64,000 bases of DNA, from NCBI GenBank assembly GCA_963854835.1, contig OY978525.1:19624309-19688308 (forward strand), written 5' to 3'. Source of the stretch: Megamerina dolium. Lineage: Eukaryota; Arthropoda; Insecta; Diptera; Megamerinidae. The notes beneath the pieces were generated by a model, which saw only the letters and a program-made list of their open reading frames with translations, was not told the origin of the DNA and ran no database searches. Both the position numbers and the translations under genes were made by a program. Each line of letters starts with the position of its first letter. Position 1 is the first letter of the stretch. Below, in pieces: positions 36,614-48,200 of this stretch.

Positions 36614-38109
36614 CAAATACATATATATCTATTTCAACGATTTATATTTTTCCCGATTTTTTTAGTAAATTTTTTTATGAAAATTTTAGTGCTAAAAAGC
36701 AAAACAGTCTTCATATTTTGGAACATTACATGTAAAACACTAGATTTTCGCATTTAGGATATTTAAATTAATATCGTTGAGCTTCTGAGCTTATGAATAT
36801 TTCCACCACTGTATATATAAGTAGGTATATATTGACACATTTGCTGCACCTGTTCCATCACGACAATGGCAGTAAATGTCAACTGATCACATATCAAAAA
36901 AAAATAAAAACCTATCAAATTGATTACAACACGACAATGCTGGAATATCTACTGCTATTACTACTAAATACTACCGCTACACAACGAAGTGACTGATTAA
37001 GCAATTAAAATGGTTGAAAAAAAGAATTAATTAATTTCTAATACAAAAAAGAAAAATTCAAACGCAAACACACGCGAACGCAATCAAATACAATAGTCGC
37101 GCGAGTAGTGATGCTCAAAAACCCATCACAAAACCTCCAACTCTCTCATTAATTATCCATCCATTTATTTTCATATACTACGTATAGTGTAAGTATGTAG
37201 TTATACGAATGTAATACGACTCAACATCAATTCCACTAACATATACATACATATTTGTTTACATACGATATGTCTTATGGCCAGCCTATTAGTTGACTGT
37301 TTATAACTATAGTTAATATTAATTTTCCGCCTTTTTTAACACCCTTCTACTATATGGTTTCTTCTGTATTCTGTCGTCTCTTCATCATCATCATTATCAT
37401 CATCATCATCATCATCTTCTCAATATCTTCACATTTACCTAATATATTGACATTAACAATTCTATTTGTGAAGCGATTCCGCTTGAAAATCACATTTAAC
37501 ACCTCATATGTCACATGCATCAATGATGCGTAAAAGACAAAGACAAAGAAATAAATAACAATTACAACAAAAATAAAAACATGAAGAATATGTAGGTACG
37601 ATACATGTGTTTGTATGAGTATTTAAAAGCCTCACGTTTTGGGTTTCACATTCTTTTGTGTATTGTCTTACTCTCCACATCGTATTGTTGTTTAGCTAAT
37701 ATTATGCTATATGATCGTAGTATGATTACAGTTCGCTATCAGTGTAGAAAATCATGATGATGATGTCTATGATTATGATGTTAACGATGATGACGAAGAA
37801 TTAGCTAATTTTTGATTAATTATTTTTAGTTGGTTGCTGATTTGTTTATGCTTGATTTAATAATCGAAAATGATTATTGTTTTTGTGTATAACCTTGTCT
37901 CATACCTTATTAACTAAAAATATATAGGACATATTGTAAATTTCTTAAAAGCACGATTATTTTTGGCATAGTACATATTAGAATCACGGAATTTTTTGCT
38001 TCAAAGGTTATAGTCAAACACAATACTTGAAGTAAAAGAAATCCATTATTTTAACATTTATGTCAATACTTCAATATTTATTTTTTTTTTTTTTTTTTTT
38101 ACTTATTTT
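36614..38109. other. Non-coding DNA with an ATC run
   Basis: (ATC)n at 37382-37417 and a T-run at about 38083-38100. No gene seen. Confidence 0.6.
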
Positions 38110-38370
38110 TTTCCAGTCTCTCCAAATACACAGAAGAACCACCCTGGCCCTTGGTCGTAGTTTAACCACCATTTGATCAGCTTCGTCCATCATCATTTTC
38201 GCACAATATTATTGAATATGATCCATTTCTCATTCCCAGCCATCCATCCATTTAAGAAATGGGCTGATTTCGTTTCGTTTCTCAGGGCTTCGTAGATGGA
38301 AATTCGATACTTCATGTTTTTTTTTTGCGTCAGTTTCTGTAGCAACCAAACATCGTGTATATTTTTTAAT
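38110..38370 (-). pseudogene. mariner transposase scrap
   Basis: The minus strand reads ALRNETKSAHFLNGWMAGNE and continues with KWI near 38230 (first catalytic position, D changed to N), then EADQMVVKLRPRARVVLLCI near 38130 followed by WRDW. These are mariner blocks preceding the second catalytic D. Only about 85 codons remain, with frameshifts. Confidence 0.6.
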
Positions 38371-38914
38371 ACGGTTTTATCTAAACGTTTTAAAGTTCTT
38401 TTTTGATGTTCGATGTTCAGGTTCGATGTTTGAACATCGAAAGCACCGTAACGAAAAGTACGAGACCCAAATTACATATTACTGGCTGTGATAAGTTTGG
38501 AACACCATAAACACCATTCACAACTTTAGCCGCCAGGCTTACATTTTGCTTTTATTAAAGCAAAATTATAAAATAGAATATACAAACTGAACGCAAACCC
38601 TACCAAAACTGAGGGGTGGCCTTTGCTAGATAACACAGAATTTCCGGTTTTACCTTACCTCATATAGAAATAGTAAGTAACAAAGACAATGCTAGCCTAA
38701 AGCTCGTCTTGCAGGCAAAATACTTGAGATTTACTTTAGATAAAATTCTTAGTTGGAATCCTAATAGGGAGGATGGGTGTGTTGAGCTGCGCTCTATTCC
38801 TGTATGAATAGTATATGAGTGTTCCAGTATATTAAGCGAATGCACTTCTTAATATAACCTACCACACCATTCTCAACCCATATCTTTTGGATGAGTTTGT
38901 TGGATTAGTATCAG
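38371..38914. other. Non-coding DNA with a short palindrome
   Basis: A palindrome TTCGATGTT-TG-AACATCGAA occurs at 38422-38441, next to a partial direct repeat of GATGTTC. Nothing else recognised. Confidence 0.5.
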
Positions 38915-39364
38915 AGTTGTAGAGAGAGTCGTGTCGGATGGGTTTTACGATGAACGAGTGCAAGACGAAGTACCTAGTGGCAACACACAAAGAGTCCCGA
39001 CATCTTGGACAGCACTTCACTGTTGATAACTAGTTTTTGAAAGCTTTTGAAGTAGTGAGGGACTTTATCTATCTTGGAACCAGTGTTAACACCTAGAGAT
39101 AATGCAAAGGATCACTCTTGCAAATAGGCGCTGCTTTTTGCCTCTCTCGAAAAATGAAAACTACACTCTACAATCCCATACATATGGCGCCGAAGCTTGG
39201 ACAATTTCCACCTCAGATAAGAAAATGCTCAGAGTTTTCGATAGAAAAGTCCTACATAAGATCTTTGGACCTGTTTGCGTTGATGGCGTGTATAAAATAA
39301 GGTACAACCGTGAGCTGTATGAGTTGTATGCTGACACCGTAAAGCAGTTGCGCTGGCTAGTTTA
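38915..39364 (+). pseudogene. RTE LINE reverse transcriptase scrap
   Basis: The plus strand reads ERESCRMGFTMNECKTKYLV, HKESRHLGQHFTVDN, AFEVVRDFIYLGTSVN, QRITLANRR near 39105, AEAWTISTSDKKMLRVFDRK near 39190 and NRELYELYAD near 39307, ending abruptly at LRWL (39362). This is the segment after YADD of the RTE at 13.4-16.5 kb, more diverged than the piece at 33.5 kb and interrupted by small deletions. Like that piece it stops before the element 3' end. Confidence 0.8.
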
Positions 39365-41539
39365 TAATAAGACTAACCATTAGTCTATGTTCCTTCGCGT
39401 TAGAAGTCTATCGTTTAATCTTACCTTATCTAATTACAGGTAATTTTGAAATGCATAAAGAATGTTCATAAAATCACTCTTTTACTTCAAAACGTCCAAA
39501 ACCAAAGCTGATACTGATGAGGATGCAATCAGGTTGATTTATCAATATAATCCCTGTGATATACTATACATATGTGTATGTAAATATATGTACATGTTTA
39601 TATAAACAACTATTTATCTGCTTATCTATTTAGCTATCTATTCAACACAGCCAACTAGACGCTTACTATCTATATTACATATGAGTATATAACTCATTGC
39701 CTTTGCCATTACATATTGCGATCTATGTAAGCGCAGCTAATTTAATAAGCAGCAAAAGATAAGAAGGCGATGAACGATGTTGGCTGTAAAATTTAACAAC
39801 TCTAACAAATGCACATGCTCAATTCAATGGGCATCCAAATAATGTTTTTTTGTTTTTTGTTTGTACAAATTCAACATATCATTTTATCTTGCGTTATTTT
39901 TGAAATCGCGTAAACTCAAAAAAAAAAAAAACAAATAAAAACGAAATGAAATTAAAAGAGAATCGAGCTGTTGAATAAAATTATTCAACAACTCGATCAA
40001 ACTGCCAAAGCGATTTGCATATTTTAATTAAACTCGAACGCGCCAAAGCTTTCAACTGCAATGGGAAAACGGATAACGAATTGCAATAACAATGCATACC
40101 GTACATACATAGCGGCAACAAGTAGTTAAAAGCAGACGTTGCATAGCAAAGGAAAAATTTAAAGAAGACCAACAAAAAAAAAGCATACATTTAATACCTA
40201 CAATATGTTAGTATTAGTATGTCGATCTGTCCCTCTGTGTGTGTGTGTGTGTGTGTGCTATTTGAATGTGGCAACAACAATATTATTGTATTTTTATTTT
40301 TATTTGATTTTTATATTTTACACTTGTTGTTGTGTTTTGTTGATTTAATGCTGTATGTTCTTGCTTTTTTTTATATTTTCGCACATATCCGACCACAAGT
40401 ATATGAAATACAGCAAAATAACAACAAAAAGAGCAAGCCAAAGCATAACGACAAAAGAATCACATTAAACAACATTGCAGTCAAGCTACAGCTAAAACAA
40501 CAACAGCAACAGCATTAAAGTGAAAAAGTGTTAAATTGGATTAATCCACATAAGAAACATAAGATTTACGCTGCGGCTGCGGGTGATACCAAACGCGCTC
40601 TCAAATATATGCATATGTGTTGAGAATTGCAAGACTATCTTTTTTTTTGTTGTTGCTGTTGTTGTTGTTGGTGTTGTTAGTATTTCTGTGCAATTTTATT
40701 AAAACCGGATGTAACTATCAACACAACACCGGAAATACATAGATGTACATACTTATAACTATTATATCGTCTGTACAAGTGTATATTATATGTATATAGT
40801 ATATAGCCAAGTTCGCTTTTGTCGTCGTTGTCTTTTTCAAAACTGGCGGAACAATAAATATTTTGATTTTAATACGTATGCATATACGTAAATGGATCAA
40901 TAATATCCAATAGGAAATTGAATATTTCAATATGAGATAATGTAATGTCAAGCAATTCAATCAATAATAAATCAATACCAATAGAAATTAGCCTATTTCA
41001 TACTGTTGTTCAATTTTTGCTACACTTTAAAATATCTTTGTTGAGATTAAAAGTGTACATTTGTTGAGGTTGAAGCAAAATATTTTTTTGTATGTATAAA
41101 CTTTTCCCTGATGGTAGGTGCGAGTATATAGTTAGTACTCTAAATACTCTAAATAAATATAAGAGCACACTTTCTTACCATTTTTCCTTGTTCCAAATGT
41201 ATTACTTTTTAATCGTTTGGTTTTTGGTTAGTTAAATTCGATGGTGAAATGCATTAATGTCAATTGAATTACTGGGGAAAAAAAATATTCAATAATGTTG
41301 AAATTTATTTTGCATGAAAACCCAAAATTTGTTCACAATATCGTAAAAATTATGTCGAAATCTACTCTTTTGCTAAATCGCAGGTTACTTTGGCATGGAC
41401 AATTCTTTCGTGCTCGAATTCGTGACTATAAATCCGTGTTATACCTCCACTTGAACAACGTTGGAAAATATTGCATACTGGTTTCCGAAATGAGTGTTAT
41501 GTTACCCCGATTATTAAAAATAAGTTCTTGCTGAAACGA
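39365..41539. other. Non-coding DNA with simple repeats
   Basis: (TG)n at 40236-40257 and a GTT/GCT run at about 40648-40679. A hairpin at 39962-39997 is listed separately. No coding evidence. Confidence 0.55.
39962..39997. repeat. 17-bp hairpin with 2-nt loop
   Basis: Arms ATCGAGCTGTTGAATAA (39962-39978) and its complement at 39981-39997 match at 16 of 17 positions. A 2-nt gap makes this a near-perfect palindrome. Confidence 0.85.
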
Positions 41540-42080
41540 AACTTCAAAAACTCGTGCAAAAGTTCATGAGACTAGCTCGCTATTGAAACATAGTTACGGA
41601 TCCCGTCGTCGTACGATAAATACCGACGAGCTGCTATAACCGAGAGAGCCCAACTCAATCCAGGAACATCGTCTTATCATCGATTTCAATCGACTTTGTG
41701 TGGGCCAAAATTGAAAATATGGACTTGAACGAACTTTAGTTTCAGCAGAATGACGCATCACTCCAAACATGACATCAGACAAATGATCTATTGTGCTCTA
41801 AGTTTGATAAACGTGTTGATCAGCCGCCTTGACGAGTTCAATTGGCCTTCTCGGAACTACAATTAAACCGTAGTCGGCTTTTTGATGGCGTGCCGTAAAT
41901 GATCGATGATGTAGAGACAATTGAGAAACGATACGGCGAACATCGTCTGAGCTCTTCGTAAGTTAAAGTCAGAATCCGTTAGTAAGATCAAGGTCTTGAA
42001 AAATGGGCTTTACAGAATGCACTATTACAAATCCAGCCAAGGAAATCATTTGAATAAAATCATATTACATAAATATTGAC
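41540..42080 (+). pseudogene. Tc1/mariner transposase C-terminal remnant
   Basis: The plus strand reads IENMDLNELWFQQNDASLQT near 41705-41760 (the FQQDGAT region, with the second catalytic position as N), then LKNGLYRMHYYKSSQGNHLN near 41995-42055 and a stop after HKY. This is the end of the insect Tc1/mariner group seen elsewhere in the window (C-terminal pattern LKNW..R..YC..S.G.HLN.IIFH). Several shifts lie between the blocks. The N-terminal half is not recognisable upstream. Confidence 0.7.
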
Positions 42081-43686
42081 AATTTTTGCTACAAACTTGT
42101 TGGAACATTCTTTATAAAATTTTTCGAAGTATGTATTTAAAATATATCTATAACTGTCAATTTTTTTAACTTCCTATGCTCAAAGATCCCTAATCAAATT
42201 CTACGATGTACTGCATTAATATCGAAAATGTGCATAAATTTCGAAATTTTGTGTATATGGAAAAAAAACCTAAAGTTGAAAAAGCAAAATGTTCTAGAGC
42301 CAAGGAAAAATTTAATTCTATTCGCTTACCTACAAGAACATATGAATATGTGCGCATGTTTATATTTTATCAATTTCTGCACTAATATTGGAAAAATTAC
42401 ATTTCAACATTGTTGCAAAAATATTTACAATAATCTCGTAAAACTAATTCCCTACATGTTTTCAACATTATTGCAAAAGTTTTTCTTATATATTGTCGAC
42501 GAAAATATGTCACACTAAAATTTTCATACTAATAATTCGTTGTTAATTCATGTAGTCAACTTTTTAATGAATCATTTTAAATAACACTTTTACTCATCAT
42601 TTAGCGATCAATTCTGGACTACTTATCAAAAATAACCTTAATGTCTTATTGGAAAAAACTAAGGATTTAAGTTCTACGTATCATAATAATGTTAATAATG
42701 TAATGTCATCCAATAGAAATACACAAGTTAATATTGGAATCTCTTTAAAACAGTTATTTTCAAAAAAATATTTTTTATTTTTAATCGTCATCAACAATCT
42801 AACTGACATTAATCTAACTTGCATTAATCATGCAAGGATCACATCGGCTTAGCCAGTAGTTGAAGAATGACAAATGCCTTCCCTTGCTTCGGTTTCTATT
42901 TGGTTCTATTTTTTTTCAATTCGGACCATAAATCTCACGGATTTGGAAAAAAAAATTAACATTTTTAAATTGGTCGAAAATTGTTTTTTAATTCTTTACA
43001 TAAAATAAGTTTACACTCAGGTATCAGGTTTTCTCTCAAAAAAAATTCCTTCATATATTATAAGTTTCTACGATTTAAAATAAATGTATAAAAAATTTAA
43101 AGGAAATTTCAAACGGCTTTTTCATGACCGTTCTTAGAAATAAATGACTTTTTTATCAGCACCAATGAACGCGTTATACATTTTTAATACAAAATTGTCA
43201 AAATAATGGAGCAATTTTTTTTTATATATGACGAACGAACTGAATCGGACCAGTAGAACCCGAGATATTACGATTTAAGTAACTCTGAAATTGACAAGAC
43301 TTTGACCTAATGGTATTCCATAAAAAAATTTTTTCGAGAGAAATCTCGATACACGTATAAACTTATTTTAAGTAAAGAATTTTTTTTTTTAATTTTCGGC
43401 CGAATCTCTTGAAAAAAAATTCCCTATATGGTATAAAATCGGAAAATTAAAATAAGTGCGAAGAAAAGATTGACAGATTTATAGATATCAAAAAAATATA
43501 TTTTTAAAGAATTCGTTTTGTATTCAGCATCTCAAGACTAAAGATATTTTCAATTTCTTTTTTTAAATTTTTTTTTAGTAAATCATCATCTTTCTTCACT
43601 TATTCATATAAAAATGTATACAAAATTTTTTTTTAATTAAGTCGTTTTGGATTAAACATCTCAACCTCGAGACCAAAAATCTTTTC
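42081..43686. other. Non-coding DNA
   Basis: Very AT-rich with repeated runs of T and A. Open frames at 42228-42518 and 42649-42852 have no recognisable motif. Confidence 0.5.
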
Positions 43687-43808
43687 AGTTTTTGGTTTCG
43701 CGAAAGTCACCAATAAGAGTGGACGTCTTTATTTTGATTTTTAGAAAAAAAAAAAAAAAAAAAAAAAACAAATAAAATAATATAATTTGCAAACATTTTG
43801 TTTACAGT

Positions 43809-45422
43809 ATGAGTGTTCAGCGCTCTCCTCTCCGGCAACGGCAATCGCCTGTTAATGTGTGTGTAAACAATAATTTGCAGTCACCCGCGCAAACCCCCCC
43901 GATAAGTGCATTATCAAATAAAACAGTTGATACACACTGCACAAGTGAAAGTAACAGTGCAAATCTTTTGCCTGCACATATTAAAAATTCATCAAATTTT
44001 GCAACAACAATAAATACAGACAAAAAAAATAATTTGTTCTATCGTGATATACTATCTCCCTCTATACCGTGGAGTGTACAATGTGCTTCTCCTGCTGTAA
44101 CACCAACAGCTACAACATCAAAGCAATCAAATAACGGCACTTCTACTGAAGTGCATGACCCAGTAGTTAAAGCAACTAGTGCGATGACTAATAAAGAACC
44201 AGTTGCTGTTCAAACTGGTATTGATCGCTACATTACTGTAGTAAAGCGAAAGAGAAGTCCGCAAAATTCAAAACAAATGAATTCAACAAAAATTCAAAAA
44301 CAGAACACTGTCCCTATTAGTTCGGAAAATAGATACGCTCTGCTTTCAGGTGATGAAAGTGACGAAAATATTATCTCCAAGAAAAATTTCAAACCCCCAC
44401 CCATTTTCTTGAGAGAACGCAACTCAGATAAGTTGATTTCTAGAATTACAAGTCTTATAGGACCAAAGAATTTCCATGTTGTTCCTATTCGCAAAGGCCA
44501 AATTGAGGAAACAAAAGTGCAAATCTACAGCGAAACTCATTATCGCAAAGTAATAGCGGAATTTGATGCTGTAAAAAAGAATTACTACACATATCAGCTA
44601 AAAAGTAGTAAGGGCTTAATCGTTGTACTCAAAGGCGTCGAACCCAACGTTGATATTAACGAAATCAAACTTGCCCTCCAGGAAGAAGGGTTTCAAGCCA
44701 AAACAGTATTCAACATTCTCAACAAGAGCAATATACCTCAACCGTTATATCGTATTGAGCTTCAGCCTGAAACAAAACCCCTAAAAAAAGGTGAAGTACA
44801 CCCCATCTATAAAATTCGATATTTATTGCATCGCAAAATCACAATCGAAGAACCCCATAAGAGAACTGGACCTCCTCAGTGCAGCAACTGCCAAGAATAT
44901 GGACATACTAAGACATATTGTACCCTGCCAGCTGTTTGTGTGATTTGTGGAGATCTCCATAAATCAAACATATGCCCAAAATCTAAAGGCGATGCTAGCA
45001 TGAAAAAATGCAGCAATTGTGGAGGTAATCACACCGCAAATTATAGAGGTTGCCCAGTATATACAACCCTAAAGCTAAATTTCTCCGCTAGCAATCAACC
45101 TCTAAAACCAGTTGAGCAAACTCAGATAGCCAACTCAAGTAAGAGACAAAATATTGATGCAACACAATTCTTCTCTGCAATCCCAAACAAGAATCAAACC
45201 AATTCATACGCTAGCGTCTTAAAACAAAACCCACACCAACAAAGCAATGTAAATAATGAGCAGAAACACTCACTGCCCACCCAACAGCCAAGTACCCTTG
45301 AACATTTGCTTCAAACATTGATTCAGAATATGAACCAATTCATGAACTCAATGCAAACAATGATGCAAGAAATGATGAAAAATCAATCGATGTTACTCCA
45401 AACATTGCTATCCAGACCATGA
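43809..45422 (+). CDS. Jockey ORF1 protein (Gag-like, zinc knuckles)
   Basis: 537 uninterrupted codons. N-terminal ~170 residues are low-complexity, rich in Ser, Thr, Asn and Gln. The middle (about 220-345) corresponds to the RNA-recognition-like and PRE_C2HC region of Jockey ORF1 proteins (KGLIVVLKGVEPNVDINEIK, YLLHRKITIEEPHKR). Three zinc knuckles follow: CSNCQEYGHTKTYC at about 358-371 (CX2CX4HX4C), CVICGDLHKSNIC at about 377-389, and CSNCGGNHTANYRGC at about 400-414. The C-terminus is Gln/Met/Asn-rich (NQFMNSMQTMMQEMM), possibly a coiled-coil. It would coat the element RNA and direct it to the nucleus. The frame is intact and the stop overlaps the ORF2 ATG. Confidence 0.9.
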   Translation: MSVQRSPLRQRQSPVNVCVNNNLQSPAQTPPISALSNKTVDTHCTSESNSANLLPAHIKNSSNFATTINTDKKNNLFYRDILSPSIPWSVQCASPAVTPTATTSKQSNNGTSTEVHDPVVKATSAMTNKEPVAVQTGIDRYITVVKRKRSPQNSKQMNSTKIQKQNTVPISSENRYALLSGDESDENIISKKNFKPPPIFLRERNSDKLISRITSLIGPKNFHVVPIRKGQIEETKVQIYSETHYRKVIAEFDAVKKNYYTYQLKSSKGLIVVLKGVEPNVDINEIKLALQEEGFQAKTVFNILNKSNIPQPLYRIELQPETKPLKKGEVHPIYKIRYLLHRKITIEEPHKRTGPPQCSNCQEYGHTKTYCTLPAVCVICGDLHKSNICPKSKGDASMKKCSNCGGNHTANYRGCPVYTTLKLNFSASNQPLKPVEQTQIANSSKRQNIDATQFFSAIPNKNQTNSYASVLKQNPHQQSNVNNEQKHSLPTQQPSTLEHLLQTLIQNMNQFMNSMQTMMQEMMKNQSMLLQTLLSRP

Positions 45423-48032
45423 GTTGTCTCAAGATATGCCACTGGAACGCCAACGGCTTAAGCCAGCCAAATCGACATAATGATGATATCTGAGACCCAT
45501 TTCACTGACAAAAATTGCTACCAAATACCATATTACAAACTGTACACCACAAATCATCCGCATGGTAAGGCACGCGGAGGAACTGCTATATTGATAAAAA
45601 GCAGAATAAAACATCATGTTCTTGAAGATTTTAGTAGCGTCTACTTGCAAGCAACATCTATATGTCTGGAAGAATACATCTCTAAGCTAGTAATATCTGC
45701 GATATACTGTCCCCCAAGATACAGTATTACCGAACAGCAATATAAAGAATTTTTCTCAACTCTTGGTAGCAAATTTTTGGTTGCTGGCGATTTCAACGCC
45801 AAACACACTCACTGGGGCTCCCGATTAATAACTCCAAAAGGCAAAAGACTATGTTCAATCATCACTAACCACGGCTACGATGTTATTTCAAATGGTCAAC
45901 CGACATATTGGCCGACGGACAAGAGGAAAATACCCGATCTCATAGACTTTGGAGTCGCCAAAGGTTTGCAGATGGAAAATATCTCCACAGAGTGTAATTA
46001 TGATCTATCATCTGACCACTCACCCACGGTAATATCTATAAAATCACCAAGCCCCCAAAGCATTTGCGTTAGAAACAAAATAGACTGGTTAAAATTCAAG
46101 AAATATATAAATTCCCATCTTCCTCTGAGTACTGTATTAAGAAATGGACACGATGTAGACTCAGCACTCGAAAAATTCAACCAGCTGCTCTCATTAGCTC
46201 TCAGCTCAGCCACCTGCACAAAGGTATGCAAGCAATCAAACTATAGCCCATACACACCAGCCGATATTGAATTGCTAGTAAGACAAAAAAGAAGACTCCG
46301 AAGACAATGGCAAGAATTCAGATCACCGAATCTGAAAACACAGCTACAGCACTGCACTCGAAAGTTAAAGCAAGCCTTAAAAAATAAAAACAACAAAGAG
46401 TTAGAAGAGCACATAGCGAAATTAACACCTGGTGAAGCGTCAGACTACTCTTTGTGGAAATCAGCAAAAAAATCAAATCGGCCAATTCTCACTGATTCCC
46501 CCATCCGTTTGAGTGACGGTAATTGGGCTAGAAGCAACTGTGAGAAGGGTTTGGCTTTTGCAAACCACCTAAAAAGTGTGTTTACACCCAATCCACCCTC
46601 TTCACAGTCCTCATTACCAATATTAACTTCTCAACCTTGCTCAATAACGCTCAAAATTAAAAAAAAGGACATATTCAAAGCAATTTATAAAGATTTAAAC
46701 CCAAAAAAATCACCTGGTCCAGATAAAATTACCGGTAAAATGATAAAAGAGCTACCTCCGGCTTCAGTAATTCATCTGATGCACATTTTCAATGCTATCC
46801 TTCGTATTAAACACTATCCCAAATGCTGGAAAACTTCAAAAATTATTATGATAGCAAAACCAGGAAAAGACCCTACAAAAGTTGCATCGTACAGACCTAT
46901 CAGCCTCCTGCCTCTACTTTCTAAAGTATTCGAAAAGCTACTTGTCATGAATATAACTCCATTTATTAATCTCAACCAACTGATTCCTCAACATCAGTTT
47001 GGATTTAGAAAACAGCACGGCACAATAGAACAAGTCCACCGCATTGTAACTCTGATAAGGAACACTTTTGAAGAAAAAAAGTATTGCTCAGCTGTCTTTC
47101 TTGATATCACTCAAGCTTTCGATAAAGTATGGCACGATGGCCTTATTTACAAACTCAAACTATTACTGCCTGCAAATGTCTCCTCATTGCTTAGTAGCTA
47201 CCTCACGAAAAGACAATTTCTCGTACATCACAAGGATTACACAACAAATCCATTGGATATTCACGCTGGCGTTCCTCAAGGAAGCGTTTTGGGTCCCTTA
47301 CTGTATCTCTTATACACTTCAGATATGCCCAACAATAACTATACATTCATATCGACCTTTGCTGATGATACGGCAATATTGTGCTCTCGCTCTAACCCCA
47401 TAGAAGCTACTAAACTCCTGCAGACTCATGTCGATTCTCTCGAAATCTGGCTAGCAAAATGGCGTATAAAAGTCAATGAATCAAAGAGCGTACATGTAAC
47501 CTTCACGCTAAGGCTAGATACATGTCCCCCACTTAAAATTAATGGCCAATCAGTTCCACAATGTTCCTCAACAAAGTACTTGGGTATTCACCTCGACAGA
47601 AGGCTGACATGGAAAAATCACATAGAGGCAAAGAAAACTCAGATCAAGCTTAAAATGAATCAGTTATGGTGGCTGTTACACAAAAGATCAAAGTTGAATC
47701 TCGAATACAAAGTGCTATTATATAAAGCAATCCTGAAACCAATCTGGACTTATGGTATTCAGTTTTGGGGCACCGCATCTCCCTCTAATATCGAAAAATT
47801 GCAGCGAATACAATCCAAGTGTCTGCGAATTATTGTAAACGCGCCTTGGTATATGAGGAACGTTAACATCCATCGAGATTTAAATGTATCCACAATTTCT
47901 GAGGAAGTTGCAATGTACTGCAGAAGCTACATTCAAAAATTACACAATCATCCGAATCCCCTTGCTAGGCAATTGTTGCTGAGCAAGGGGCATCGTCGAT
48001 TAAAAAGAAAAGACACACTGAATATGCTGTAA
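45419..48032 (+). CDS. Jockey ORF2: endonuclease and reverse transcriptase, broken near the start
   Basis: The natural start is the ATG at 45419, overlapping the ORF1 stop as ATGA. It reads MSCLKICHWNANGLSQ, the first endonuclease motif, and then hits a stop at about 45492. The rest runs in another frame from about 45468 (QIDIMMISETHF). A deletion near 45462-45468 removed about a dozen codons between these motifs and shifted the frame. Downstream is open for 850 codons from 45480: GDFNAKH (103-109), SSDHSP, then RT motifs KSPGPDKITG, SYRPISLLPLLSKVFEKL, QFGFRKQHGT, FLDITQAFDKVWH, GVPQGSVLGPLLY, FADD (about 627-630) and KYLGIHLD. The catalytic RT is intact; the endonuclease has lost part of its N-terminal strand. 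Internal start at 45480 is possible but would give a crippled endonuclease. Confidence 0.88.
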
Positions 48033-48200
48033 AATTGCTACATCTCGCGACTCACCAAATTGTGATGGAACGTAGGGGATATCACATAGTTTTATTTAGT
48101 TTGTAAGATTTTAATACTTATTGTTAGTTTCTTGTATTTAAGAAAGATTCAATAAAAAAAAATAAGCTAACAAAAAAAAAAAAAAAAAAGTTTTTGGTTT

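Larger units (their letters stand above)
43699..48189 (+). mobile_element. Jockey-clade LINE, nearly complete
   Basis: About 4.5 kb, plus strand. GTTTTTGGTTT is duplicated at 43688-43698 and 48190-48200 (extendable by one A), interpreted as the target-site duplication. Order: short 5' UTR containing a 24-A run (43745-43768), ORF1 (43809-45422), ORF2 (from 45419), short 3' UTR with AATAAA near 48151, and a poly(A) tail (48172-48189). There is no RNase H domain, which fits Jockey. The only clear lesion is a small deletion near the start of ORF2. Confidence 0.88.

Noticed and set aside
40236..40257. (TG)n as a possible regulatory Z-DNA site
   Set aside because: Short TG runs are frequent here and there is no gene nearby to regulate.
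43300..43640. Possible additional element upstream of the Jockey copy
   Set aside because: Repeated T- and A-runs and GAATTC-like words gave the impression of repeats, but no consistent unit or ends were found.
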